Shown: in pieces, positions 47,635 to 57,114 of the stretch
Position numbering within the stretch: the first letter of the stretch is position 1
Layout: every line of letters starts with the position of its first letter
Assembly (NCBI RefSeq): GCF_033954835.1
Contig: NZ_CP121471.1
Span: forward strand, 3,094,501-3,158,500
From: Thiorhodovibrio frisius
Lineage (GTDB): Bacteria; Pseudomonadota; Gammaproteobacteria; Chromatiales; Chromatiaceae
Length of the DNA: 64,000 nucleotides
Direction: 5' to 3'
Translations under genes and position numbers: made by a program
Notes under the pieces: model-generated
Databases searched by the model: none
Told to the model about the DNA's origin: nothing
What the model saw: only the letters and a program-made list of their open reading frames with translations

Positions 47635-49326
47635 TCACGCAAATAGATCGACGGTCAAGTCAGCGCCGGATGCGTTCTGACCCTCGGTAAAGATGACGCC
47701 GCCGAGGCTAAGTTGTTGGTTGGCAACGCCAAGCTCGACGAAGCCATCGGCGAAGATCAGGGTTGTGGTCGCGCCGGTGGCCGCCACGAGCATGGCGGCG
47801 AGGTTGCCCTCGTCGTCGCGGATATCCATGGTGGTGCCATGGCGGGTGAAGGTGAAGTCGTTGCTTGGCCCCTCGAAGTTGAGCGTTGTGTTGGGAGAGA
47901 CCCGGGCCGCGCCGGCGCCGTCGGGGATGTTGATGGTGGTCCCGCCGGTTCCGCCAAGTAACTCCACCACCAGCCCTTCGCCCAGGGTGAAGCGCTCTGG
48001 CGCCTTGTCCGTGAGTATCAAGAAGGCGTTGGCGTTGGCGTTCCCTGGCAGCCCCCCGGCATCGGTGAAGATGGTGGCGGCGGTGTCGGTATCGTCGAGC
48101 TCGAGGGTTGTGCCGCCCACGATGTCGCCGTCCGCGACGAGGATTTGTCCGCCAATGGCAAGGTGATTATTCTCGATCGCGAAGGTTGCCGCTCCGTCGC
48201 TAAACCGCAAGGTTGAGGTCTGGGTGGGCGAGCCGCTAATAGAGGCGATAATCGTGCCATCGAAGTCGACCACCTCCAGCATGGTGTCATTGCGCTGCAG
48301 ACGGTAATCGGCACTATCACCCTCGATGTTTACAGAAGTGCCGGCGGCGAGCCCCAGGGCGGCAGCGCCCTCGGCGACGTTGATGGTCTTGCCGGCGGTC
48401 TTGCCAAGCATTCCAGCTTCAAGCCCTTCGGCGACGAAGAACTGGTTGGGGGTAGCGTCGATTAATGTGTAATACGCCTCCAGGTTCGGGATGGGCAGCG
48501 GATCGGTGTCGGGGGGAGGCGGCTCGGGCGGTTGCAGAAACTCATCGACGATAAGATCGATTTTTTCGTTTTCCTGGCCAATGGTGAGTGCGCGGGTGAC
48601 CGGGCTGTCAAGCGTCCCACCGGAGAAGGTGACCGTATACGAACCAGGGGCGAGAGCGACCTGATAGCCACCGCTCTCCCAGGTCGTGGTGGTGGTCAGG
48701 CCATCGACCGAGACCTTCACGCCTCCAATACCCTCACCGGGCGAGTAAAAGTCATCGTTGTCGAGGTCTTCGTAGACGACGCCGCCGAGGAAGGCGTAAT
48801 CTCCCGACGCAGCGAAGTTCTCGGTGATCATTGAGGCGTTATAGTCGGCGCCTTGCTCGGTGAAAACGCCGGATACCTGACCGATCCCGATTTCGCGGAA
48901 GGACTCTCCCATGATATTGAGACGATGCCCTTTGCTCAAAAATAAGCCCTTGTGCTGTTCGTGAACGTATTCCTCCAAGTCAAGGGGCATTGGGGAAGTT
49001 GTTCCTCTCCACGAAATATTCTCGCCCCAAGTCGAAGGCGCCACGAAGTCGTAGCCCGCGGCGGCGATCCGGTCGCCAGCCGATGATCCGCCTTCCCCCG
49101 TGTGGCTGAAGATGTTGTTTTCGAGCATCCACGCGCTATGTCCGCGCGCGGAGTCCATGAGCCATGTGTTCATCACAAGTGGCTGCTTGGCTTGCGGAGA
49201 AATGCTGCCCGGGGCAAGGTCGGCGTTCAAATCGATCCCGTACCCGGCAGCTTCCGCGTTCGGATCGGCTCTGGCGCGATTGACGAGTTCCAGCATTAAT
49301 TGCTCAAAATCGCTTGGGCTGGCCAT
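47635..49326 (-). CDS. CAP-domain surface protein C with shared beta-modules
   Basis: 563 residues. The N-terminus is a CAP (SCP/PR-1) domain: LELVNRARADPNAEAAGYGI, WMLENNIFSHTGEGGSSAGD, STWGENISW and GHRLNIMGESFREIGIGQ carry its His and Glu residues. A Cna-B/SdrD-like segment follows (VVYEDLDNDDFYSPGEGIGG, GSYTVTF). The last 270 residues are two shared modules (from AYYTLIDATPNQFFVAEGLE and ANAFLILTDKAPERFTLGEG). CAP proteins in bacteria are often secreted with roles in the cell surface. No signal peptide, as for its neighbours. Gene B starts 164 bases downstream. Confidence 0.85.
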   Translation of the reverse strand: MASPSDFEQLMLELVNRARADPNAEAAGYGIDLNADLAPGSISPQAKQPLVMNTWLMDSARGHSAWMLENNIFSHTGEGGSSAGDRIAAAGYDFVAPSTWGENISWRGTTSPMPLDLEEYVHEQHKGLFLSKGHRLNIMGESFREIGIGQVSGVFTEQGADYNASMITENFAASGDYAFLGGVVYEDLDNDDFYSPGEGIGGVKVSVDGLTTTTTWESGGYQVALAPGSYTVTFSGGTLDSPVTRALTIGQENEKIDLIVDEFLQPPEPPPPDTDPLPIPNLEAYYTLIDATPNQFFVAEGLEAGMLGKTAGKTINVAEGAAALGLAAGTSVNIEGDSADYRLQRNDTMLEVVDFDGTIIASISGSPTQTSTLRFSDGAATFAIENNHLAIGGQILVADGDIVGGTTLELDDTDTAATIFTDAGGLPGNANANAFLILTDKAPERFTLGEGLVVELLGGTGGTTINIPDGAGAARVSPNTTLNFEGPSNDFTFTRHGTTMDIRDDEGNLAAMLVAATGATTTLIFADGFVELGVANQQLSLGGVIFTEGQNASGADLTVDLFA

Positions 49327-49403
49327 GGTTGCGCCTCGACAGTGGCTATTGATGGGGATCTAGGGAGGTCTCGCGGTTGAAGTGCGTGTGCCCACACGCG
49401 CGG

Positions 49404-49610
49404 CTAGCGCCCGTTCGGCGGCAGCTCATCATGCAGTACCCTGGCGTAGCTGGCTCGCGCGGTTTGCGTGATCGCGAGCTGTTGTTGGAGGTAGGTGATT
49501 TGCTGGTCGCAAACGCGCAGGCTGACGAGCTGCTGCTTGGCTTTTTCCGACAGATCGTCCAGCTTATAGCTTTTGTCGTTAATTGTGACAGTCGGGGTTT
49601 GTTCTGGCAT
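49404..49610 (-). CDS. small DUF6447-like protein
   Basis: 68 residues from the ATG at 49610, with AGGGAGA upstream. The sequence TVTINDKSYKLDDLSEKAKQ and a helix DQQITYLQQQLAITQTARAS match my memory of the DUF6447 family, small proteins with a strand pair and a coiled coil. It stands 78 bases before surface protein C on the same strand, so it is probably co-transcribed with it. Its function is unknown; position suggests help with the large repeat proteins. Confidence 0.6.
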   Translation of the reverse strand: MPEQTPTVTINDKSYKLDDLSEKAKQQLVSLRVCDQQITYLQQQLAITQTARASYARVLHDELPPNGR

Positions 49611-49783
49611 CGCGTTGGTCTCCCTTATTGGTCTTTGTGGACTGCTGGTAGGATGCTCTAGGAGCATACCGCCCGATGTTGGGCCCGTCCAGGTTCTTCC
49701 GCCGAAATTGCGTGCGAGACGCGATGCATAATTGATGGCTAATTAAGAATTATAATTATATCAATAATTTATGAGTGTAAATC

Positions 49784-51580
49784 GTAACTTCTCAATCTCT
49801 CATGGCACCACACCCGCTGCAGTGGCGCGCTCGCGAATGATGTCAGACAGTGGCGGGATGGTGTGATGCCCTTCGATGCGGTCGCCCAGGTAATCCCAGA
49901 AGGAGATGCCGAGCTTGCGACAGGTCTTTTTCAAGCTGGCAAATCCGTCACGACAGCGTCTACCCAGGTCGCTGCGCTTACCGCCGCTGATCTTGCGCCA
50001 CTTCACATAGCCGCGGATGTCGCCTTCGGAGCCGTTGGTATGCAGCACAATCTCCGGGCGCTGGAGCACCAGCAGCAGCTTCTGCTTGTGCCGATGCAGG
50101 CGCTTGAGCGTCTGATTGAGGGTGGCAAAGGTGGTGTGCTGGGTGAAGATGCTCTCAAAGCGCGCCTCAAGCGCCGGCGCCAATGCGGGATCGGGATTGC
50201 GCTGATAGGCTTTGAGGTCGGCATACAGATCCCAGATCTCCCCGCGCACCCGCTCTTGATCCTGGCGATGCTCGTCATTGAGTGCGATGAGCTTGGGCAC
50301 CAACCGCTCGGCATGCACCCAGCACAGGGCATGGAGCAGGATGGCGAATTGTCCGGCCCCATCGCTGACGATCAACAGATCCAACGAGAAGCCCTTCTCG
50401 ATCAACCCACCGAGCAACGCCCCCTCGGTGGCGATGCGCCGATGGCGCTGGCTGGTGATTCCCAGCGCCTGGAGATGCGCCTCCCAGGCCGTGATGCCGA
50501 GGATTGTGCTCTGGGGATGCGTCTGCAAGCGGCGCAGAGGCTCTTTGGGTAAGTGCTCCTCGCGCAGGTAGGACAGGGCATGGCTGTTTAGCGTATAGGT
50601 GATGTCACCGGCATGCAGCAGTTGCAGGAAGTTGATGCGACTCTTACTGCCAGTGCTGGCAAACCACGCGAACCAGTCGTTGCCGATCTGCGTAACATAG
50701 CCGTTGCGGCCTTGATGGCGCGCCCCGGAATCATCCACCGTGATGGTGCGGCTGACCTCCAGACCTGTTGTCAACAGGTGGTCTTTCTCCGCGAAGTAAG
50801 GCCTCATTGCCGCCGCTGAGCAGGGCGTCGACCTGCCCCACGGAGATGTCGATGTCCCATTCACGCAACTGCTCGTACAGCAGGGGCTGAGTGACATGGC
50901 AGTGGTGGTGCTGGTAGAGCATGTAGCGACGCAGCTCTGGTCCAAAGTGCTTGCCGTTGAGGCTGGCGGGTAATTCCCCGAGCAGGTACTCACCCTCAGG
51001 CGTCTGCCACACCTCCAGGCGATAGCAGGTGTTGTGCGCCGCAATGCGCAGGTCCTGGACGAGGAAGTCGCGATATCCCTTGAACCGTGAGTCCTCGGGA
51101 ACCGGGACTGATGGCGCGATCTTGAGCATCTCGTGAATCGGCAGTTGCTCGGTTTTGTTGCGCTTGGACAAGCCGGGGCGCTTGCGCGGTGGACGCTTGC
51201 TGCGACCCTCTTCATTCTCCCCGCGCTCTTCACCGTCCTGGTTTTCCGCGTTGCCATCGGCTTCGTCGCTGGGCTCGGTGCCCTGCTCCATTCCGCTTGG
51301 CTTGAACGTGGGCTTCGCCTTTTGTCCTTTCAGGACCGCGATCTCATCGCGCAACTGCTGAATGTGCTCAGCTTGGCGATGATTCACCTCAAGCAGTTGC
51401 TCGATCTGACCCAGCAGTTGCTCCACCAGCGGCGTGCGCTCAGATGCGGCAATACTCGGCAGTGGATCGTGGCTAGGCATGAGACAGAATGGATGGCCTG
51501 TTGTGGAGCTTTCTTGTAAGAGATTCTATCTTATCTTGCTAGCAAACTGTTATCTTTGCCATTACTTTTTGAGAAATTAC
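49784..51580 (-). mobile_element. complete IS66-type insertion sequence with 8-bp target duplication
   Basis: 1,797 bases. The left end GTAACTTCTCAATCTCTCAT and the right end (reverse complement GTAATTTCTCAAAAAGTAAT) share GTAA-TTCTCAA and then ATGGC, the GTAA terminus usual for IS66. TGTAAATC flanks both sides (49776-49783 and 51581-51588), an 8-bp duplication typical of this family. Only a TnpC-type gene is present (no tnpA or tnpB), and it is frameshifted. Confidence 0.85.
49800..51480 (-). pseudogene. IS66-family transposase (TnpC-like), frameshifted
   Basis: The first frame (from 51480) has a coiled N-terminus typical of TnpC (QLRDEIAVLKGQKAKPTFKP) and runs to DISVGQVDALLSGGNEAL. One base too many near 50800 shifts it. 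The second frame resumes FAEKDHLLTTGLEVSRTITV DDSG in register and carries the DDE-type core (DDSGARHQGRNGYV, LIVSDGAGQFAILLHALCWV HAER) to the stop at 49800. Unless frameshifting is used, the enzyme is dead. Confidence 0.8.
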
Positions 51581-51869
51581 TGTAAATCCTTATCTATGCA
51601 AGGTCGGTTTCAGAATTTTTTTTCGAGCGGACTTAAAGATTTTTGAGTCATGGCCGTACTCCATAACTCGGGAGAGATAAGATGCGCTAGACTTCAATGT
51701 CCGGCAGCCGATGATTGGTTTGTGTGCGTTGTCACTTGCTGTCATGACCCGAGAAACACTGCCTGTGCCGATCTGACTGACCTCAGTTGGCGGTGCTGTA
51801 CCACAAAAAAACTGTAAGTAATTGTTTATTAAGCTTTATCTATGCTAAAAAATTTGCTCCCCAAATCCA

Positions 51870-51897
51870 TTGCAATCCGTGCGTGATGTGCTATAAT
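51870..51897 (+). promoter_or_regulatory. sigma-70-type promoter of surface protein D
   Basis: TTGCAA at 51870-51875, a 16-base spacer and a perfect TATAAT at 51892-51897. Transcription would start near 51904, leaving a leader of about 165 bases before the ATG at 52069. The rest of 51589-52068 is AT-rich and shows no gene. Confidence 0.55.
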
Positions 51898-52068
51898 ACT
51901 TCTACAGCAACATAATGCGTGTGTGCCATGCGGAGAAAAAGTACTCGCGCATCGAATTATGCTTACGTGCTTCCCCCCCTCCACCCGCCGTATCAGTCCT
52001 TAGTATCCCCTGAGCGTCGCTCTGCGCACAGAACCTAAGCAAGCGCCAAACCAAAAGAGGTGTTAACC

Positions 52069-55000
52069 ATGGCAAACCTACTCAAAATCGGACAAAACGA
52101 CTTTACCCCTCTCGCGACCGTCATTGACTTCGACGAAGTCGACGTACCTATGGGTACTGAAAATCCGGTCTTCGAGTTCACCAATATCGACAAGCTCGGT
52201 GACGTGACAGTCAGTTTTGGTCAGCAATTCGTCGGCCAGACTGTCATCGGCACGAGGCCCGTCACGCTTGACGACACCACGCCTGATGGGCCGCTACGTC
52301 TGGATCTGACCCAGGGAGTCGTTGAGACGGTATATGACGGCGCGGATGGCCACACCAGTCCAGTTTTGAGCGGATCACCAACATTCAACGGCCCTATCGC
52401 GGTGCATTTCTCTCAGCCGGTTGCCGCCGTCGGTCTCAAAGGTGGGTATTTTGACGCGCTCGAGTCAACGACAATCGAGGTTTTTGATATTAACGGCAAC
52501 TCGATCGGAGAGATTCAGAATAGCATCAAGGGTTTTGAGTTTTATGGCTTGACGACGGACACTGGACAGAACCTCATCGCGGGCCTCTCGTTCTACATCA
52601 CAGGCAACGAGCCCGCGGGTTTTGAGATCGACGATATCACCTTCGGCGCTGCGGACACTGTCGTCGTTAGGCTTCCAACTGCTGGCGATGACTCTGTCAA
52701 AACCGCTATGGATCAGGTAGTTACCATTCCGGTGCTCAACAACGACATTGATCCGAACGGTGATGCTCTGAGTGTGCTGGGCGCGGGGAATCCATCTAAC
52801 GGCGCTGTTGTCGTTAATGCTGACAATACAATTACTTACACTCCAGACTCCGGCTTCATCGGTGAGGATTCGTTTGTTTACACGCTCGAAGCTGGTGGCG
52901 ACATTGACACCGCAACCGTGACTGTGACTGTGACTGATGGGGGGGGGGACGTTGAGACAGCTCCTGATGCAGTGGATGATGCAGTTGAAACCAACGCTGG
53001 AGAGTCTGTTGCCATTTTTGTCCTCCAAAACGACTCAGATCCGAATGGCGATGTCATCACGATTGACCAAGTGTTTAATCCCCAGAACGGAACTGTCAGC
53101 AATGATGATGGCGTGCTGACTTATACCCCCAATGAGGGTTTTTCGGGCAAGGACACGTTTAACTATTCAATTACGGATGGAAAAGAGACTGATTCAGCGA
53201 CGGTGACAGTCACAGTTCAAGCTCCTGAAGTTGAGGTGCGTGATTACAATGCCATGTACATTCTCACGGACGAAAGCCCCAGCGAGTTCTATGTCGCCGA
53301 GGGACTCGCGGCCAATGTGGAGGGTGAGAGAGAGGGAAAGACACTCAATATAGCCAACGGTGCCGCGGCGGGCGGCTTGGCCCGAGGCTCAACGGTGAAC
53401 CTTGAAGGCGCGAGCGAAGATTACACCCTGGTGCGGAACGGCACGACCCTTGAGGTGCGCGATGGCAACGATGCCTTGGCTGCGTCCCTGAATGTTTCGC
53501 CCACTGTGTTATCGACGCTGCGGTTCAAGGACGGCGCCACAGCACTGATGATCGAGTCAGGGAAAATTGCTCTCGGCGGACAATTCCTCGTTAACGACGG
53601 CGACACCGTTGCGGGCGCGGACCTCGACTTGGACGGTGCCGACACCTCTGTGCTGACCTTTACCGACAACGTCGATCTCCCTGAAAGCCCCGAGGCCAAC
53701 GCCTACCTGGTGTTGATGGATACGAGCCCGAGGGAGTTCACTTTGGGTGATGGGTTAGTGACCAGCGTCCTCGGCGGCACCAAGGGGATGACGATTTTCG
53801 TGCCTGATGGCGCGGGTATCGACAACGTCTCGGCAGGCACCACGCTGGCATTCGAGGGTGAAATCAGTGATTTCCGATTCACGCGCACTGGCACCACCAT
53901 GAACATCCGCGACGCCGAGGGCAATCTCGCCACGAATATCAAGGTGGTCACGGGCACTGATAGCAGGCTGATCTTTGCTGACGGCGCGGTTGACTTGGGC
54001 GCTGTTGATAAAAATCTCGTTCTCGGCGGATTCGCTTTCACCGAGGGCCAGGATAAGCAAGGTAACGAGCTGACGGTCGATCCGAGCGAAACCTCGGAGC
54101 CTTTGTTTGGTTACAATCTCAATGGAGGTACTCCATTCGCCGCAGACCAGGTGGACGCAGGTACGGGCGCCTTTGACTTCAAGGCTGATGTGGACTGGGC
54201 CACCTTCACCAATATCGCGAACTTTGGCGATGACGACACTCTTGAAATCAACGGGGTAACTTATTCTGGTGACGTCGAGGTTCGGGTTGCTAGCGGGAAT
54301 ACAATCCTCAGCTTCGATAACGGAAAGGGGATCGCCTCCGAAATTCAGTTCGTTGGTGTCTCCGGAGATTTTTTCAGCGTGGAAAGTTTCAACAAAGACC
54401 CAAATTTCGGCAATATTTTACTTCCCGATGCCGAAGCGGTTGTCACAAATACGGAGTATCTCATCGGTGGTAACATGGTCTCGCCGGTCCAAAGGGATGC
54501 CGCTGGGGCAGTTACATTCGTCGATCAAGGAAGCGGACCGGTCCACGCCCTAATCACAAATTTCGGCGCGGACGACACCCTGAAACTACCTGTAGCTGAC
54601 CTGAACCTAGTTTCAGTCAACGTCACCGAGGCTGGCGCGGAATTTGAATACGGTCTTAACAATTCTGTAATTACTCTGCAAGGGGTAACGGGCAGCTTCT
54701 TTGATGTCGCCGATTTCAATGGATTGAGCGAGTATGGCGATGTCATTGCTGACGGCGGTGGTGCAGTCGCGCCCGAGCCAGCAGAGCCCGTGATCGAGCC
54801 GGGAGAGGAGCCCGTGATCGAGCCGGGAGAGGAGCCCGTGATCGAGCCGGGAGAGGAGCCCGTGATCGAGCCGGGAGAGGAGCCCGTGATCGAGCCGGGA
54901 GAGGAGCCCGTGATCGAGCCGGGAGAGGAGCCCGTAACCGAGCCGGGAGAGGAGCCCGTAACCGAGCCAGAACCTAAGTTGATATTGCTGACGAAAGAGA

Positions 55001-55353
55001 ATAACGTGCTAGATGCTGGCGCCGGGGCAGTGATCATCGAAGATCCTGGACTTTTGGACCAGGTGAATGATACCATTTCTGTCGAGATCACAAACTTCGG
55101 CGCTGACGACTCACTTCGGTTGGCAGCGGACTGGGCAGCTGTTAGTGTGTCCGTGTCTTCGGGAAACACGTATTTCGAATACGATAATGGCACTGAAGGT
55201 GTGTTAAACATCGAATTGACCGGAGTGGCCGGATTCTTCACATCGGTCGAAGAATTCAATGCATCGCCTGACTATGGAGACGTGCTTCCTGCTGTTGAGC
55301 TCATCAATGCTTCGCCTGACTATGGTGTGCTTCCTGCTGTTGAGCTCATCTAG
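52069..55353 (+). CDS. large adhesin-like surface protein D (Ig/cadherin-like repeats, shared modules, Pro-Glu linker)
   Basis: 1,094 residues; the start at 52069 follows AGAGGTG. Order: an N-terminal beta domain (to about 200, ending GFEIDDITFGAA); two cadherin/Ig-like repeats (VLNNDIDPNGDALSVLGAGN, GEDSFVYTLEAGGDIDTATV and LQNDSDPNGDVITIDQVFNP); the two modules shared with proteins A-C (YILTDESPSEFYVAEGLAAN and NAYLVLMDTSPREFTLGDGL); then three copies of another module (NFGDDDTLEI, NFGADDTLKL, NFGADDSLRL). Eight copies of an eight-residue EPVIEPGE linker lie between the second and third copy. A G10 tract lies between the Ig-like repeats. No signal peptide; secretion by a type I system is inferred. 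The last 40 bases of coding sequence are tandemly duplicated. Confidence 0.88.
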   Translation: MANLLKIGQNDFTPLATVIDFDEVDVPMGTENPVFEFTNIDKLGDVTVSFGQQFVGQTVIGTRPVTLDDTTPDGPLRLDLTQGVVETVYDGADGHTSPVLSGSPTFNGPIAVHFSQPVAAVGLKGGYFDALESTTIEVFDINGNSIGEIQNSIKGFEFYGLTTDTGQNLIAGLSFYITGNEPAGFEIDDITFGAADTVVVRLPTAGDDSVKTAMDQVVTIPVLNNDIDPNGDALSVLGAGNPSNGAVVVNADNTITYTPDSGFIGEDSFVYTLEAGGDIDTATVTVTVTDGGGDVETAPDAVDDAVETNAGESVAIFVLQNDSDPNGDVITIDQVFNPQNGTVSNDDGVLTYTPNEGFSGKDTFNYSITDGKETDSATVTVTVQAPEVEVRDYNAMYILTDESPSEFYVAEGLAANVEGEREGKTLNIANGAAAGGLARGSTVNLEGASEDYTLVRNGTTLEVRDGNDALAASLNVSPTVLSTLRFKDGATALMIESGKIALGGQFLVNDGDTVAGADLDLDGADTSVLTFTDNVDLPESPEANAYLVLMDTSPREFTLGDGLVTSVLGGTKGMTIFVPDGAGIDNVSAGTTLAFEGEISDFRFTRTGTTMNIRDAEGNLATNIKVVTGTDSRLIFADGAVDLGAVDKNLVLGGFAFTEGQDKQGNELTVDPSETSEPLFGYNLNGGTPFAADQVDAGTGAFDFKADVDWATFTNIANFGDDDTLEINGVTYSGDVEVRVASGNTILSFDNGKGIASEIQFVGVSGDFFSVESFNKDPNFGNILLPDAEAVVTNTEYLIGGNMVSPVQRDAAGAVTFVDQGSGPVHALITNFGADDTLKLPVADLNLVSVNVTEAGAEFEYGLNNSVITLQGVTGSFFDVADFNGLSEYGDVIADGGGAVAPEPAEPVIEPGEEPVIEPGEEPVIEPGEEPVIEPGEEPVIEPGEEPVIEPGEEPVTEPGEEPVTEPEPKLILLTKENNVLDAGAGAVIIEDPGLLDQVNDTISVEITNFGADDSLRLAADWAAVSVSVSSGNTYFEYDNGTEGVLNIELTGVAGFFTSVEEFNASPDYGDVLPAVELINASPDYGVLPAVELI
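52939..52948. repeat. G10 homopolymer in surface protein D
   Basis: Ten Gs encode DGGGD between two Ig-like repeats, in frame as sequenced. A one-base slip would stop the protein after about 295 residues. Confidence 0.75.
54784..54975. repeat. 24-bp tandem repeat, eight copies
   Basis: Unit GAGCCCGTGATCGAGCCGGG plus AGAG, encoding EPVIEPGE. Six copies are identical, the last two read EPVTEP. As 24 is divisible by three, copy number can change without breaking the frame. Confidence 0.95.
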
Positions 55354-55445
55354 ACCACATTTAACAAGGCTTTAATGCCTGCGGAGTCCTTTCCTCCGGA
55401 AGTGGCGATCGAAGGGTAGAAGTGTCGCCACTGTTCGCAAATCAA

Positions 55446-55480
55446 CGCCGGTCATCCTGCAATTGGATGACCGGCGTTTT
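55446..55480 (+). terminator. rho-independent terminator after surface protein D
   Basis: A perfect 12-base stem (CGCCGGTCATCC / GGATGACCGGCG) with a seven-base loop is followed by TTTTTCGTTTTT. It is 93 bases after the stop codon. The next 280 bases (55477-55756) hold nothing that I recognise. Confidence 0.92.
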
Positions 55481-55756
55481 TCGTTTTTGGAGAGGGGCTA
55501 GGTTGAGAAGTTGAGAAAAAGGGTAATTTATGGCGCCAATGCGGCTGGTAGCTAGTTCAATCTGCCAACAACGAGCCCCAAACGCCTCATGCAGTTTTTA
55601 TGTCGGCATCAAGGCGAGTCTCCGCAGCGCTTGAGCATTGAGCATTGAGGCGCCGACATGCGTCTCGATCCACTGGTCGGGCACGCCGGTCTCGGCTCGG
55701 TCGACGAAGCGCTACCCGGCCCGACACTGTCACTGTGATGTCTTGTATTCCGGGTG

Positions 55757-56235
55757 TCAGTCATTTGCGAACACCGGATTGTGCGGTTCCTGAACGCGAA
55801 TAAAGGTGGTGCGCTTGCTGAGTTCTTTCAGGCTTTGGGCGCCGACATAGGTGCAGGCGGAGCGCAGGCCGCCAAGGATATCGTTGACGGTGTTAATGAC
55901 CGGGCCGCGGTAGGGCACCTCGACCGTCTTGCCCTCGGAGGCGCGGTACTCGGCAATGCCCTCGGCGTGCTTGTGCATGGCGGTGTCCGAGCTCATGCCG
56001 TAGAAGACTTTATAGCTCTTGCCGTCGCGCTCGATTCTCTCGCCGCCGGATTCATCATGGCCGGCCAGCATGCCGCCGAGCATGACTAAGTCGGCGCCGC
56101 CGCCAAAGGCCTTGGCGATATCGCCGGGCACCGCGCAGCCGCCATCGGAGATGATGTGTCCGCCAAGCCCATGGGCCGCGTCGGCGCACTCGATGATGGC
56201 CAAGAGCTGGGGATAGCCAACACCGGTTTTGACAC
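55757..56235 (-). pseudogene. guaC: GMP reductase, 3' fragment truncated by an IS91-like end
   Basis: About 159 residues in one frame: [75 protein letters not shown] and [20 protein letters not shown]. These are the C-terminal half of GuaC, which turns GMP into IMP with NADPH. The catalytic loop cysteine would lie just upstream and is lost: the frame ends at the IS91-like terminus at 56236. Non-functional here. Confidence 0.88.
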
Positions 56236-56495
56236 GGATAGGAAATCCAAGCCACCCTGAGCGTCCAAGTTGGCCCGAGGAAGGAAGTTAGCGGGGGTGG
56301 GGTGCGCGGTCAACGTCCAACTGCGGGCTGACGGACGTCGGGGCGGTGCAGGCGCGCGTGTACAATGGTGCTGGCACGTGCATCTGCGGGGCAGCGTGCC
56401 ACCGGCAGACGAGAGGGGCTGCACCGTTGCCTGCGAGAGAGACGGCGGCTGCCAGGCGACGCGCTGATCGAACTCGAAGTCGGGCTCGGGCTGCC
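56236..56495 (-). mobile_element. IS91-like right end with a scrap of transposase (copy d)
   Basis: Begins GGATAGGAAATCCAAGCCAC and matches copies a and b for about 225 bases, then includes about 30 bases of transposase 3' coding sequence before changing to unrelated DNA at about 56495. It separates two truncated genes (guaC and a secreted protein). Confidence 0.7.
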
Positions 56496-56587
56496 GGCGG
56501 GTTGGGCATTCCAGCATCGAAGGCGAAAAGGGTGGAAGGAAATGACAGGATGCAAAGCGCCGCAAACAATAGTCGAATCAGATTCAT
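56495..56587 (-). pseudogene. 5' fragment of a secreted protein gene
   Basis: ATG at 56587 begins MNLIRLLFAALCILSFPSTL, FAFDAGMPNPPA, a clean signal peptide with an AFA-type cleavage site. The mature part is replaced after about 30 residues by the IS91-like end. What it was cannot be told. Confidence 0.45.
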
Positions 56588-56662
56588 TTGAGACTGCCTG
56601 AAGAGATTGTGACAATGAATATCGGCGCGATTGCGGACTGGTGGGAAGCGCCAATTCAGAAC

Positions 56663-56679
56663 GGATAGAAAATCCAAGC
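56663..56679 (-). repeat. 17-base IS91-like terminal scrap (copy e)
   Basis: GGATAGAAAATCCAAGC directly after GAAC, identical to the outermost bases of copy a, then unrelated DNA. It suggests a second, mostly deleted, insertion close to copy d. The 140 bases that follow to 56818 show no gene that I recognise. Confidence 0.4.
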
Positions 56680-56818
56680 GCTGCTGCGGTTTCATCTCCG
56701 CCAATAATTCACCCTGGCCGGGACAAGTGGATCAGTCAACAGTCGACCAAGGGCAGGCGCTTGCGGAGTTCAACGAGCAGATGCTTGACGCCGTGTGGGA
56801 ATGCGCTTTGCCTACCTC

Positions 56819-57106
56819 CTAAGCCGCTTCGGGTCTAGGCGCCTTCGCCTCGCTCTCCATGGCGCGCAGCGAACGAGGTGCCCGCGCGGGCGTGTATAGA
56901 CCGTTTCGGGCGGCAATCCAAAGATCATTCGCGCCAATCGGGGTTCCGCAGCGCTCGAGATGGGCGCGGATTTCACCATAGCGCAGGCTGACCCTTTCAT
57001 CGATGGGAATCAGCTCTAACGTCTCCACCAACTCAGCGAGACGGGTCGCGTTCTTCTCGCGATAAGCGCTCTTCTCGACGCCAAACTCCAACTCGCCCAG
57101 GACCAC
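56819..57106 (-). pseudogene. vapC-like PIN-domain toxin remnant
   Basis: The reading frame gives LGELEFGVEKSAYREKNATR, then DERVSLRYGEIRAHLERCGT and PIGANDLWIAARN, the middle of a VapC PIN ribonuclease. The first 35-40 residues with the first catalytic Asp are missing and the end diverges after AARN, so it should be inactive. Confidence 0.65.
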
Positions 57107-57114
57107 CGGAGAGA

